A stretch of DNA of 64,000 bases from Linnemannia hyalina (GCA_019671135.1 JAHRHY010000005.1:1860001-1924000), one strand, 5' to 3'; positions 24,040 through 35,964 are shown, counted from the stretch's first letter. Translations and numbers: made by a program. The notes: a model not told the origin generated them from the sequence alone.

Positions 24040-24594
24040 TCGATCGATTATGTTTGTGTTTTGTGTTGTTGTTGTTGGTGTGGTTTTGTCTGTCTTTGTG
24101 TGCCCTTGTTTGTCCTTTGTAAATGTCGTTCCTGATTGCGCTTGTTTGCTTTGTTGTCTGTAAGTGAAGAACAAAGGAGGTGCAAAGACACAAGCTTGCT
24201 TTGTATTTTTCCGTCCCTTGGTTCCCTTGCGTGACGTGCAAAAATTGGAAGTAAGGGAGAGAAGTGGAAAGAGCACAAGATATTTGAAACACGCGTATGC
24301 ACCATGTAGATAGCACTCGTTGGCGTCTACGAACTAGGATACTGGGTGAGGGCGTGTTCATGTTTACGATAGGTGGGCGTTACCTTAGAGTGTCCAGCCT
24401 GGAGGCGTATGCAAGGAACCAGATAGAAGAATTGGGGCTGACAAAGGGACGGTTGGTAGAAGGTTCAAGAAGTGATTGGTCACGGATGATTCGAGAAGAA
24501 TCTCGATGGATCTGACAAATTTATAGTGACAAATGAACATTTACGTCATATGAAACGATGCGTGGGCGGAGCACAAAGGGAAAGAAAAAAGAAA
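24040..24594. other. divergent region upstream of MED10 and BAG copy B
   Basis: Unique sequence between the MED10 start and the right arm of the duplication. It should contain the MED10 promoter and any copy-B control elements that lie beyond the duplicated 200 bp. No gene is seen. Confidence 0.4.
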
Positions 24595-24689
24595 TAAAAA
24601 GGACCACTCTCAGACCACATTCCAACCATCATCCAACAAAAAAGCTCAGGCACAGGCACAGCTCACCACCAGCAACAGCAACTACCAGC

Positions 24690-24712
24690 ACTTCTCTCTC
24701 TCTCTCTCTCTT
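24690..24712 (+). repeat. CT dinucleotide tract in the BAG leader
   Basis: A (CT)n run about 100 bp upstream of the ATG. The mirror copy is at about 15078-15098. Such tracts precede many genes in this window and probably mark start regions. Confidence 0.6.
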
Positions 24713-24810
24713 TTCTTTTTCATTCACTCTTTCTCTCACTCAAACCCGTACCCACTATTACCGCCAGCAACTCCTCTATTCAAACGAGCATTAGAACACT
24801 CCCACACAAC

Positions 24811-26772
24811 ATGTACTCTCTCTTCTCTCACCCCGCGACAACCTCTCGTCGCCAACGCACCTCCTACCCCTCCTACAACCCTTACACACCCACTCACACA
24901 TACTCCTACAACTCTGCCGACGACGAAACCGATGAAGAGGAACAACTCCTCCTCGCCGCCCTCGAACGCAAACGCCAACAGAAACTCGCCCGCCATCAAT
25001 ACATCCAACAGCAGCAGCATCAACAGGCTCTCGAGCAGCAGTGGATCGAACAGGAGTACCGTCGTCACCAAGCTCTTGCACAGGCTCAGGCTGAGGCTAA
25101 GGTCAAGGCTGAGGCCAAGGCTCGTGCTATCGCTCAGGTCAAGTACGAAGCCGAGCAGGAGGCTATTCGCCAGTACAAGAAGCAACAGCAGATCTTGAAG
25201 CAACAGCAACAGCAACAGATCCATGAGCAACAGGAACGCCAGCGTCGTCGCCAGCAGCAGCCTGTTGTTACTCTTGAACAACTTCTCTTCCATCACCTCC
25301 AGGAGCAGCAGCAGATCAAGCAGATCGAGCAGATCAAGCGACAGGAGGAAGCAGCCAAGGCCGCGAAGGCTAAGGCAGTTGCTGAAGCCAAGAAGCAGCA
25401 ACAGCAGCAACAGTTGGAGCAGCAGAGAAGGCTCCAGCTCGCTCTCGAGACTGCCGCCGCCGAGTCATCCGAGTCATCTGAGGACGAGCAGGAGGAGAGT
25501 GAGAATGAGGAGAATGATGTCCTTAGTCAACTCTTGAACGCCATCTTCTTCCCCCAGCACCAACTCAAGCGCCACAACCATGAGCTCGAGAAGCAGAAGC
25601 AGGCCGCTGCCGAGGAGCAAGCCAAGAAGCAGAAGCAAATTGAACAGGCCAAGGCCGCCGCCGAGGCCAAGAAGCAGCAGCGTGCTTCCGAGTCGGACGA
25701 TGAGGATGTCATTGGCAACTACTTTTTGACCTTCCCTGACATCAAGTCCATGGTTGAGGCTGCTCTCGGTGCCAAGGTCGAGGTTTCCGCCAAGAAGCCC
25801 GCCACCCCCACCAAGTCTACCGCCTCTACTCCCACTCCTACCAAGGTCGCCGAGTCCAAGCCAACTGTCGAGGCCAAGACTGCATCAACTCCATCCTCGA
25901 CCCACTCATCTCCTGAGCTCCGCGCCGCCGACATCCTCCAGCAACGCCAGCACCGCCAACGCGAGCACGACATTTCGTTCGAGGAGAAGCACATGACTCT
26001 GAACCAGATCGACGCCGCCCTTGACGATCTCTCTCGTGAGTTGGACGGTATCGTTGCCGGTCGTATGGAGAACAAGAAGCAGATCCTTCAGACCGAGGAG
26101 AACTTGACCAAGGCCATGTTCCGCATTGACTCTGTTGAGAGCGATGGTGAGGTCAGTGTCCGCCACCGCAGAAAGGAGTTGATCAAGAAGAGCCAGACCC
26201 TTCTCGATGTTGTCGATGAGTTCAAGACCCGCGGTACCACATCTGATGCCACGCCTAATGTCACCGCTACCGCTGAGACTGAAGCAACCCCAGCTGTCGA
26301 GAACGATGCCGAGATGACAGAGTCTGCTCCTGAAGCAACCCCAGAGACTGAGTCTACCGAGGTCCCTGCCGTTGAGACCACTGTCACTACTGATTCTACC
26401 GATGAAGAACACGAGGAGACCGATGAGGAACACGAGGAGACCGAGGAAACCGAGCTGCTCGATACTTTTTCCGATGTCGAGTCCCTTCCCGATGCCGAGG
26501 CTGACCACACCGACGACGCCGCTGACGAGACCACTCCTGTAGAGGCCAATGATACAGTCGTCGAGTCTTCATCCACCGAGACGCCGGTTTCCGAGTCTGC
26601 CGCACTCGAGCACGAGAACGAGTCCGGAGAAGAATCTGAGCAGGAGAGTGACAACGAGGAGGACGAGGCGCCCGTATTTGACGCTCTTGACTTGATCATT
26701 GACGCAGCATTGGATCTCGCAAGGCCCTCGGACGCCATTGACCATGACTTTGAACTGGTCTCTGTCCACTGA
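24811..26772 (+). CDS. BAG-domain-like co-chaperone, copy B (653 aa)
   Basis: Intact single-exon paralogue of the gene at 12985-14976, in the opposite orientation. It has the same order: Tyr/Arg N-terminus, Gln/Ala/Glu/Lys coiled coil, BAG-like helical block around residues 394-471, acidic tail ending in DFELVSVH. It lacks three residues of the SYPASYSYNP region (SYPSYNP here) and one seven-residue acidic unit (two copies of EEHEETD-type repeat, not three). There are only two amino-acid substitutions over the rest. Such identity, including silent sites, points to very recent duplication or ongoing gene conversion. Both copies keep promoter-proximal sequence, so both are probably expressed. 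An assembly artefact is unlikely because the flanks differ. Confidence 0.82.
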   Translation: MYSLFSHPATTSRRQRTSYPSYNPYTPTHTYSYNSADDETDEEEQLLLAALERKRQQKLARHQYIQQQQHQQALEQQWIEQEYRRHQALAQAQAEAKVKAEAKARAIAQVKYEAEQEAIRQYKKQQQILKQQQQQQIHEQQERQRRRQQQPVVTLEQLLFHHLQEQQQIKQIEQIKRQEEAAKAAKAKAVAEAKKQQQQQQLEQQRRLQLALETAAAESSESSEDEQEESENEENDVLSQLLNAIFFPQHQLKRHNHELEKQKQAAAEEQAKKQKQIEQAKAAAEAKKQQRASESDDEDVIGNYFLTFPDIKSMVEAALGAKVEVSAKKPATPTKSTASTPTPTKVAESKPTVEAKTASTPSSTHSSPELRAADILQQRQHRQREHDISFEEKHMTLNQIDAALDDLSRELDGIVAGRMENKKQILQTEENLTKAMFRIDSVESDGEVSVRHRRKELIKKSQTLLDVVDEFKTRGTTSDATPNVTATAETEATPAVENDAEMTESAPEATPETESTEVPAVETTVTTDSTDEEHEETDEEHEETEETELLDTFSDVESLPDAEADHTDDAADETTPVEANDTVVESSSTETPVSESAALEHENESGEESEQESDNEEDEAPVFDALDLIIDAALDLARPSDAIDHDFELVSVH

Positions 26773-26973
26773 TCACATGCGCATACATCCTTCCTCCTTT
26801 GTAAAATACCAACTATAGCAATAAACATAATATATGAATCGCAGCCATCTCTTCTTCGCATCTTAATGCATATCTTACTCGTACAAATGGATTAACAACA
26901 GAAACTAAAGAAAAACGCGTCGAAAAAAACAAAACAAAAAAATTGCTCAGCCTTGGCCCTGATCATGATTCTT

Positions 26974-27361
26974 TCAACATATCGCATCAACAATGCCTTC
27001 AATTGTGATGTACTCATAGTTGAACGTCAGCTCTGGAGATGTTTCGTCCCAATGTGCATGCAAAAGCAAGAAATAAGGGCGCGCCCGACTGTTGCGCAAT
27101 GAGTCGAGGGGCATATCCGATCGATGTCGTCCTGCGAAGTGTTCAAATTCGACAAATTCGAGAAAGTGGGGACTGACCAGATAGACTTGAGATATACATT
27201 CAACGCCTACATAAAAGTGTTTGACACCTAACTGAGGTAAAGGCTATGTTGTACTTTCAACAAATTCAGTACAGTACTCAAGGATGCTATTGAACTTCAC
27301 GAAAAAAAAAAAATTCAATCTGTTGACTGTTGCAAACAAGCGTGTTATTTGGAAGCGACAT
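26974..27361 (-). pseudogene. small orphan gene with a homopolymer frameshift
   Basis: From an ATG at 27361 the frame runs MSLPNNTLVCNSQQIE and reaches a run of twelve T (minus strand). One T fewer would continue it into KFNSILEYCTEFVE. From there a 48-bp GT-AG intron (27254-27207, approximate) joins in phase to VECISQVYLVSPHFLEFVEF, and the frame ends LTFNYEYITIEGIVDAIC. The balanced composition looks like real protein of about 110 residues, family unknown. Either the gene is broken by a one-base slip or the homopolymer is misread. It lies just outside the right arm of the duplication and 129 bp downstream of the SEC66 stop. Confidence 0.4.
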
Positions 27362-27489
27362 CTACGGGCGTATCTACAGAAAAAATGCGGGTGGTGAATT
27401 GGTGGTAGTGCTGGTGTTGCTGGCGTTATTGGTAGTGGGGTAGAGAGACGGAAGCTGGATCGGATGGGCGAATACTCTCCTGGTTGTCT

Positions 27490-28619
27490 TTAGGCACTAG
27501 CCTCGACCTCAGCAGCAGCAGCGGGAGCGGGGGCATCAGCCACCGACTCCTTGGCGGCAGCAGCAGCAGCAGGAGCGGCGGTTCCCTCCTTCTTCTCCTT
27601 CAAGGCTTTCTTCTCCTTGCGCTGATCCCTCACGGCCTGCTTGCGAGCCTCCTCCTCCCTCCTGAGTGCCAACTCCTTTTGCATCTGCTTGGTCTTCTCG
27701 TGCATCACCTATTTTATCACAATCAAATCATACGCATGATGTTAGTTCTTGCTTGTCGTTTCAAGATAAAAAAACAAAAGGAGGTTAAGGGGGTACGGAA
27801 GGGTGTGTCTTTCAGCAACAATATCAAGGATCCTTACCATCTCACTGGCAGTCTGAAGAATGGACTGACCCCAGTTCTCTTTGAATGTGTTGGCCTCCTC
27901 GACAATAGCCATGATTTCGGCCTCGAGCTCCTTCTCCGAAAGAGTAAACTGGGTCCAGATATCATCACCAACGGTGCCTTGCTTGACCAAATTGGCCAGA
28001 ACCTGCTTATCCTCGCGCATCGACAAAACACGGACAACGCCTTCCATGGCGCGGCGGAGAAGTGCTGCTGTCAATTGGGTCTCGGTAGCCTCGGGCTCGT
28101 CCTGCTGGAGGAGGGCGATATACTGGCTGCGTGCAATGTTCTCGCCGAACCAGGGCTCAGCATCGTTGATTGCTAAACAATATAACAAAAAGGAAGATTG
28201 AGCATCAGTTTACCTGATCTATTTTTCTTTCTGTCTGTTTTGAGGTTGATGAACTTTGGCTGCCTCTTCTCTTTTCTTCGGGTTTAGGACACTGAGGTGT
28301 GAAATACAGCGCAGACTGACTTCACTCCTGTATACCAACTGGTGCTGGTATCCCTGTGCGCTGTCCATCCTTTCCATCCTGTGGCTTCATGGGCATATCG
28401 TCCAGATAAAACAATAAACTAGTAGCCGCTTCACTCGATAATAAGAATAGAGGACCATCCTGTAGCAGGGTGTCGTTTAGGCTGCTGCAGTGATCCGGTA
28501 AGAGTGAAGAATGAGTAAAGCTACTCACCGAGCTTCCTGTTCTTCCAGAAGTAGCCAAAGATTCTCATCGAGAGGATCCAGCCTCCGATGTAGATGATTG
28601 CGAGCCAGACAGATCCCAT
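27490..28619 (-). CDS. SEC66: SEC66/Sec71, ER translocation accessory protein
   Basis: Three exons (28529-28619, 27838-28172, 27490-27708) give 214 residues. An N-terminal membrane anchor (residues 4-24, VWLAIIYIGGWILSMRIFGY) is followed by a cytosolic domain with EPWFGENIARSQYIALLQ, LLRRAMEGVVRVL, GDDIWTQFTLSEKELEAEI and NWGQSILQTA, all typical of fungal Sec66. It works with Sec62-Sec63 and Sec72 in post-translational import at the Sec61 channel. The last exon is a Lys/Glu/Ala-rich tail that is poorly conserved. Together with SSS1 this is the second translocon gene in the window, but the two are not adjacent. Confidence 0.92.
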
Positions 28620-28984
28620 CCTGTTTAGTGGTTGTTGTGTATAAGTTGGTTGGCGGTGTGAAAGGTGGGAGGTGCGTTAAAGAAAAGAGAGGAGGAAGAA
28701 GGAGGAGGTTGTGTTTGATGGGAAGTGGATGAACAAGAAATAGAAGCGAAAAGAAACGAAGGAAAGGGGTATCAGTGTTCACAGGCAGCCAGTCAATCAG
28801 CCCCTTCTCACTGGTGCATTGTCCGCATTTGATTGGCTACTGATCAAATTTATTCTTATTACACTCTCTGGCTCGTCCTTGGGTGCTTGGATGGATCTGG
28901 ACATGAGCCAGGCACCGCCCCTGTCACGTACTACTACTAACCGCTACTGCTACTGCTGCCATCGCTGCCTGCTGCGAACAAAGC
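28620..28984. other. intergenic between SEC66 and the methyltransferase
   Basis: Holds the SEC66 leader (CT-rich on the minus strand to about 28760) and the methyltransferase 3' flank. No gene recognised. Confidence 0.4.
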
Positions 28985-29917
28985 TTAGGCTTTGACAGCC
29001 TTGAAACGGAGACGCTGGTACATAATGTGCCAAACACCATCATCTGCCGAGAACGGCAAGTTCGCCTGCACCTCCTCAATCACCTTTCTTCTCTCTTCCG
29101 CATCCCCCTCAAAAGGTCTCAAGAACGAGAACCCAAAGGTATCAATCCACCCCGCAACATCCGTGTTCAACTTTGTCAATCTCGGGATCAACTCGATCGA
29201 TTCCACACGGAAGCCTTGTTCCTCCAACATCTTGCGGTAGGTTTGAACGCCGGGGAAGAACCAGGGGTCGTACTCGTCAGGGTTGTAGCCGCGATTGCGG
29301 AGGGCCCAGTGGAGGCCCGTTCGGACTTCTGCGACGTTCATGTAGCCACCGCATTCAGCTACGAACCGGCCGCCGGGCTTGAGGCATTTATGGACACCTT
29401 GGATGACTCGTACTGGATCCTTCTTCATCCAGTGGAGCGCTGTTTTGTTATTTCGACAAGTTTGAAAAAATAAGGGCAAAGGGGATAATATCAGTTCACA
29501 ACTGCATCCCCACGCCAAAGCGCGCTTTGCATAGACCTAAACACCAAAAAAGCATGTACCTGCACTAGAAAAGACGGCATCAAACTGCTCGTTGGCAAGC
29601 TCCTTATGGTCGACAAGATCATAGCCATCAACAACCTGGGCATCGCGACATCCGTTCTTGCGCGCAGCCTCAATCATATCAGCACTGGAATCAATCGCAA
29701 CCACAGACTGGCACTGCTTCTCGAGATCGAGAGTCAAGACACCATCGCCTGCACCGAGATCCAAGATCCGCTCATGGGGTTGAGGAGCCAGCAACTGGAC
29801 GACGGGGGCGCCGAGAGCTGGGACGAAGGAGGCGTGCTTGGAGTACATCTGGGACGACCATTTGTCGTCGCTGGCGGCGGGGGTGGTGGTTGGGACGGAG
29901 GCAGCTGTGTCGCTCAT
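28985..29917 (-). CDS. SAM-dependent class I methyltransferase
   Basis: Two exons (29560-29917, 28985-29439, joined G+CG) give 270 residues. Motif I, ILDLGAGDGVLT, is at residues 51-62 and binds S-adenosylmethionine. VVAIDSSADMIEAAR supplies the acidic residue for the ribose, FDAVFSSAGALHWMKKD is motif IV, and CLKPGGRFVAECGG is the post-motif. The general plan is that of trans-aconitate and UbiE-like methyltransferases acting on small molecules. The substrate is not identifiable. The N-terminus has no targeting signal, so it is likely cytosolic. Confidence 0.87.
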
Positions 29918-31173
29918 TTTTGTAAGACTTAACGTATCAAGGAAGAGGGGGTATATGCTATTTTGTTTTGTATGCTTGTCGGATATGCTCCAAAAGAGAA
30001 AGTGTAGAAAGGTGTAAAAGGAGTTTGTAGAAGAGAAAAGGAGTTCAAGTGGCGGTCGGTTGTGTTATTGTCAGAGATGACTGAGAATGGATGTGGAGTT
30101 TAATGGTGTTGTTGGGAAGTAAAAAATGAGTGTTCGCATTGCCCTTTTTAAGGCTTTTTTCTGTGCCCCATATATGACTCAGGTCTGTCAAAATTATTCG
30201 ACATTCTTTTTTGTTGATGTTGTGTCTGTGTGGACGTATGGTGCTAATATCGTTAACATGGGGCATCAAGGAACGAGAAAAGAAAAGAAGGTCTAGCCTC
30301 AAGTTTATCCGTTTATCCATGACAGACTTTTGTCGTTCTGGCGAAGCCGGGTAATAGCGTGAAAGATAAGAAACGACTCCTCCCAATGGGTCATCCTTGT
30401 CACTTTGTTGACAAGCAAAAGAGAATGATTGCGGTTGCCCGGCTAATCGGATAATCTAGTCTTGTTCCTGAACGACTGGCAGGTGCATTCTCTATCGCAA
30501 TCATGCTTGATGTATTATATTGGAAGAGATGGAGCCTTCGTCTAGGCTGCCTTGTAGGTCTGATAGAATCAACCGAAGGAACTGACGCGTCTTATGTGTT
30601 GGTGCTTGCACTTCTAATAACCATTAAAACCATAGATATGACTGCTAATGAGTCTTTTGAAAAGAACACCTCAGAGACTGCGGTGAGGACTAAAGGGTGA
30701 GGCCATTGGGTCAAAAAGTCGAGCAATTGGAAAAGTAATAAAGAAGGTCGTTTGGCTGTAGGACCATGCCTGCTCGGGCTGTCTGCCTATCTCAGAAGAG
30801 AGATGCGCCGTTTTGCTGACCAATTGGCCAATTGGGGCCTCAAGGTGGAAAGGAAAAAGCAAAAGAAGAAAAAGCGAAGTCGTTTAGGGACATACGACCA
30901 GTAAAGTATCTTGATCAGAGAGGGTGCGCCTGCTGAAAGTCAATTTCCCTCTCTTGATCGCATGCAGTGTGAATCAGCGAGCTTATTTTTCGCACGATCC
31001 CGTGCCCCTGGTGCAAAGTGTCGATTTCAGGGCCGAACCTTTTCTATTTCCTACAAAAGAGATCTTCCTCATTCCCTTTCTTCTTTCATCTCTTTTCTTT
31101 CATTTTTCTCTCCCATTCACTCAACGCACTCCCACTCCTCTCCTAAACAAACAACAGTAACCTTTGATAAAGA
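29918..31173. other. divergent intergenic region
   Basis: About 1.25 kb between the methyltransferase and the aminotransferase, which are transcribed apart. A T/C-rich leader precedes the aminotransferase ATG (31060-31165). No ORF with protein-like composition. Confidence 0.4.
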
Positions 31174-32890
31174 ATGACGAACGTCCATCTCCCCACTGCC
31201 GCCAACCCCGGACCCTTTGGCCACCAACAGCGCAAGAACTTCTTGTTCCCCGAAAACTACACTCAGTTCAACCACGGCTCCTTCGGTATGTCTCTATCCT
31301 CCTCTTCTTCCTTGAATCTTTCATTGCCACGGCTGCCCCGCTCATCCACTTTCGAGTCTCCCTTCGAGCTGCGTATTTTGTTTCTGCTCTGCGAATAGTC
31401 GGCATGCGATTCTACATACCCTTTGTTCAACCCATGTTGTCTTCGACTGAGCACTGACCTACATCCATTCATCTCTTTAGGCACATTCCCCAAGGTCGTC
31501 CAGGATGACATGCGTGCCTGGCATGACCGCGCTGAACAAAATCCAGGTACCGTCCAGTTCTATTCACCCACGATGCATACCGAAGAGACAATTACAACCA
31601 GTTTCGATCACCCTCATTCTCAGAGCCTCGTGTTTAATCATCTCCTGGTCCCGCCGCACAAAAGGAAGAGGCCTCTTTGCTAACAATCTTGTGTACTTTC
31701 TTTGCTCACCGTGACTCACTGAACCGTTTCCCGTGTAGACCTCTGGATGCGCCGCGACTTGTACGTGGCCCTGAACGACATCCGCGCCCAGCTCGCAGAA
31801 TTCGTCAACTGCGACAAGGAAGAACTCGCCCTCGTCACCAACACCACCGTCGGCGTCAACACCGTCCTCCGCTCCCTTCCCTTTGTCCCCGGTGATCGCA
31901 TCCTCGTCCTCTCGACCGGTTACGTCTCTGTCAACCAGACTGTCCGTTATATCTGTGATACCCACCAGGACGTTAAAGTTATCGAGGTCCCTGTTACCTT
32001 CCCTATTAGCGACAAGGATTTGTTGGCCAAGGTTGAAGATACGTTGAAGGCACATCAGGAGTTGAAGGATGGATCGAGGATCAAGTTGGGAATTGTGGAT
32101 TGGATCTCGAGTGTGCCGTCGGTTGTGCATCCTGTCAAGGAATTGGTCGAGCTTTTGCACAGTTATGGCGCCTTGGTCTATGTCGATGGCGCACATTCAA
32201 TTGGTCAGGTCCCTGTCGATTTGAGCCATCTTCGTCCCGACTTTTACATCGCCAACTGCCACAAGGTACATCCAGGACTTCTTTTAAATGGTGCTTCACT
32301 GACTTGTTCTTCGAGTATTGTGAATGATGTGCTCACCATACTCAACTTCTCCTTATCAACAGTGGCTGTACAGTGTCCGTGGATCAGCTTTGTTATATGT
32401 TGCCAAGCGCCACCAACATCTAATCCACCCAACGTCCATCACCGGAGACTACACCTCAGGCTTCGAAAAGGAATTTGGCTGGGCTGGCACCCAGGACTAC
32501 TCCTCCCTCATGTCCATCCTCTCCGCTTTAAAGTTCCGTAAACAATTCGGAGAAGATGCCATCATCTCCTACACCCACTCGTTGGCCCTCGAGGGTGGAA
32601 AGGCCATGGCCAAGATCCTTGGCACCCATTGCCTCACCCCCGACGACCACCAGGTCGGCAACATGGTGAATATTGCTCTCCCTATCAAGGATTTGAATCA
32701 CCTCAAGGCCAACACCAAGGACTTCATGGAGATCTTGATGGACAAGTATAATGTCTACACGCCTGCTTTCCGTCATGGAGACCATTTCTATACCCGTGTC
32801 TCGGCCCAGATCTATCTTGAGCTTGAGGATTTTATCCGCCTGGCTAACATCTGGAAGGAAGTCATTGACGACCTCAACGCCTCTTCTTAA
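31174..32890 (+). CDS. PLP-dependent class V aminotransferase-like enzyme
   Basis: Four exons (31174-31285, 31481-31546, 31739-32265, 32363-32890) give 410 residues. The start FNHGSFGT is typical of isopenicillin-N-epimerase/cysteine-desulfurase-like enzymes. NTTVGVNTVLRSL binds the cofactor phosphate. VYVDGAHSIGQ carries the Asp that contacts the pyridine nitrogen. The Schiff-base lysine is Lys235 in NCHKWLYSVRG, split exactly at the exon 3/4 junction. Fungal members of this group are variously annotated as epimerases, desulfhydrases or hercynylcysteine lyases, so the reaction is left open. Convergent with the pseudokinase gene, 104 bp apart. Confidence 0.88.
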
Positions 32891-32994
32891 CTATCACCAG
32901 TCACCAATACTCATCATCATCAACACACATGCAAAAAGGAACGAGTAAATGTACAAAAATAAATGATTTTAATTGTATATAATGAAATGAACAA

Positions 32995-35964
32995 TTAATA
33001 GATACGCTCCATGATAGTATCGAGGGAAACACGCTCCTCCGGGTTGATGGTCATCATATCACGCAACAACTTGGCAATCGAACCCGAGGGGTCCAAAGTC
33101 TGACTCCTCTCGTACGGCGAATTCGTCTCAGACTCATTAGTCGGTGGTGCGACACCCTCAGCAGAAGGCGAAGGTGGGTAAGGGGCATGGAAGGTCTTGG
33201 ACGACCAGGGTCCCGTCTGCTCCCATCCTCCCACCAGACCCCAGGCCTCAGTCTCCGTCGGGAAGAGCGGGTGTCCAGTCAAGATCTCATAGTAGAGACA
33301 GCCCAGAGACCACGTGTCCATGTTGGCCTCGACCGGGAAGTTGATATTGTCCGCGCGCCAGGCTTCGAGCAACTCGGGGGCAGTGTACGCCGCAGGGAGA
33401 GGATTGCCACCGATGCGATCCATTTGACGATCATGCTGCTGCTGATCCATGTAAGGGAACGAGTCGGGGTTGGATGGGTTGGTAGGGGGGTGGTACTGCG
33501 ATGGTGTCGCTGTCTCGCCACTGCCGCCAAAGGGTCCAATCCGCTCACCTATATACCGGGCGCATGTGAAATCCCACAGCTTCCAAGAAGCATCCTCAGT
33601 CCTGGGGTCGATGTCATCCTCCAGGAAGAAACTGCCAGGCTGGATGTTAAGATGAACGACTCCGTGACGATGGCACCACTCAACAGCGGCAGAGATCGAC
33701 CGGAGGATAGCTCGGGTATGATGAGCAGACTTGACGGGACTGAGATCCGAAAGAAGACTGGTCCGCCCACCCATAGCGTTGACAAAGGGGTAGGTGAAGG
33801 CGCGGTTCTGAAGGGCGGGGATACAATATGACTCTAGCAACTCCATCACAAAGATTGGACTCTTGAGACGCTTCAACAGTGCCGCCTCGCGCTTCCAGTG
33901 GAGCTCGGTCATATACCACTTCAACGTCGCTCCTTCAAACGTGTGCTGGTTCTCGGCGTCGGTCAAGAGCATCGAACTCTCCTCGGCCATTTCAACAAGG
34001 GGCGAGTTGCGTCCTGAAATCATTGATGAACGGCTCTTTTTCACCACAACTGTTCCTGAACGCGCCAGACCCTGATTGTTCTTGCTCTGAGGTTTGAGCG
34101 ACCGTGCGCTCTTGGGATCCGAGATGATGTGGTAGGTGCCAAGGACCAAGCGTCCGATCGTGCCGTGGGGGGCCATCAAGTGAGCATCCGGAACCTCGTA
34201 TCGAATGACCTGGAGCTGAATCTTTTCCTCAAACAACTTGCCGCTCTTGGCACTGTGTCGGGGGAACCTGGAGGTGACAGAACTGACAGAGATCGAGTGG
34301 CTAAGTCCCTGTGGAGTATGTTTGTCGTGACGGTGATGGGTGAGTGCGGCTTCGACGGGTATGGTCTCGTCTATGGATGGCTGAGTGCTGCTCCGGTGTA
34401 GATGATGGCTCAAGAACGCTGTTCGCTCGGGAACATCTGCCGAACGCATTCCTCGATGTGACATGTATCCCATCCGTTCCAGATCGTCGTCCTGATGGGG
34501 TGAGGGCGGGAGACCGCGTTCCTGGTTGTAGAGGCCGAGAGGTACAAGAGTGTCGTCTGCCTTGGATGGGAAGAGATCCTGTTGCTTTTTGCTGAAAAGT
34601 GAACGACTTGTGTTGTTGTTACCGCCTCTCCGTGTCTTTTTCCGACGAATGATCAGGAATGCAACGATGGCGGCCAATGCCAATGCGCCTACAACGCCTC
34701 CAATGATGGCCGGTAAATGGTTGGCGGCAGGCTTGGAATTTGGGTCCGAGTTTGGGGGTGCTGGTGTTGCAAGGGGTGATCCAGGTGGATCTGTTTGCCT
34801 GCCGCCTTCCGATGTAGGTGGAGGCATAAGGCCGTCTTTGGTGACAAGGTGGATATTGTTCTGGTCCAGAATAAATAGATCGTCAGGGATGGAACCATTT
34901 CTTGAGGAGAGTGGGTAATTGGCTTGACGAGGGGTCATGTTGTCGCTATAATATGTCACTTGGGCGCTGCCGGGGGGACTTGTCTAGCAGAGCAAAGAAA
35001 GGAAACATGCATTGGTTTTTGTTAACACATGTGTTATTGTCAATACCACAGATATGCACAAGATCCTTATCCTCCACAACTCACCAGGTTGACTAGAGCT
35101 ACGCCACCGCCTGACACTGGCACAAGCTTCATGCCTTGACCGACGACGATCGGGGCTGTGGTTTGCTTGCCTTGCGACTGAATGTTGACTTGGGCAAGTC
35201 GTTGATTTGATGCGTCAACGTTGTAGTGGATAAAGAGGTTGTCTCCTGACAAAGCCACGCCAATGATGGCAGTTTTTTTAAGAACAGGGCCGTTGCTGAT
35301 TCCAGTCAGACTAAGTATTTAAATAGGACAAAAGGAAGCTTAGTACTTTGCGAACGATGTCCGTTTCCTGATGGCCTGGTGTTTTGCTTTGGGTATCAAG
35401 GGACGAGAGAAAATCTTACTCGGCTAGGTTGGCCACGCCAGTGTAACCTTGTGCGCCGGGATTCCAAAAAGTAATGCTCTTCTCGGTGACGGCGACACAG
35501 TTGATGGCGAGTCCGGTAGTTCCGATGGTAGTTGTTTCTTTTGTGAAGTCTTTTTGAATGATAGGATTTCCGTTTTTGTCTCCTGTACCTGTTGATGGGA
35601 AGTTATCGTCGCTCCAGTCGTACACTCCGTTTTTGCGGGTGAGGTTTCCTGTGGCGTAATCGGATATGAAGTAGAGTACGCCGCCGGACTCCAAACAATG
35701 ACCTCCACTGAACCCTTTAAAGGTGCGGTTACTAACAAAAGACTCATCTCCATTGGTGTTGACAAACGTAAGGAGACCACTTGTTTGATTGACGCCGACT
35801 GTCCATGCGCCTGTTGCGCTCGCACATGTGGTGAACGTATTTGGCATCATAGCGAGGGCATCTCCGGGAGCGGCGGACACCGACATGACCAAGGTAGATA
35901 CGACGGAAAGGAACAAGCAGATATGCCTGGCCGACTGGCTGGCGCCCATCCTTGGAAGCAGCAT
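32995..35964 (-). CDS. receptor-like single-pass membrane pseudokinase
   Basis: Three exons (35420-35964, 35085-35310, 32995-34983) give 919 residues. An N-terminal signal peptide (core ICLFLSVVSTLVMSVSA) precedes an extracellular region of about 310 residues with beta-propeller-like spacing and several N-glycosylation sites. A transmembrane helix lies at about 347-369 (IIGGVVGALALAAIVAFLII) with RRKK after it. A kinase-like domain covers about 520-915. The catalytic loop reads HLNIQPGS where HRDLKPxN is expected, so the catalytic Asp is Asn, the Lys is Gln and the metal-binding Asn is Ser. The DFG position reads DFT. The helix-F-like segment MDTWSLGCLYYEILTGHPLF is intact. It probably signals by binding rather than phosphorylation. 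The domain plan is well supported, the lack of catalysis is inferred. Confidence 0.8.

Larger units (their letters stand above)
24595..26838. repeat. inverted duplication, right arm
   Basis: Reverse complement of about 12917-15188, with the same leader, gene and 3' flank. The break points lie about 190-215 bp before the ATG and about 65 bp after the stop, where similarity fades within a few bases. The two arms face each other across 9.4 kb. Confidence 0.92.

Noticed and set aside
12917..26838. Inverted arms as terminal repeats of one large transposon
   Set aside because: The interval holds ordinary housekeeping genes and no transposase, and each arm is a complete gene with promoter. Segmental duplication explains it better.
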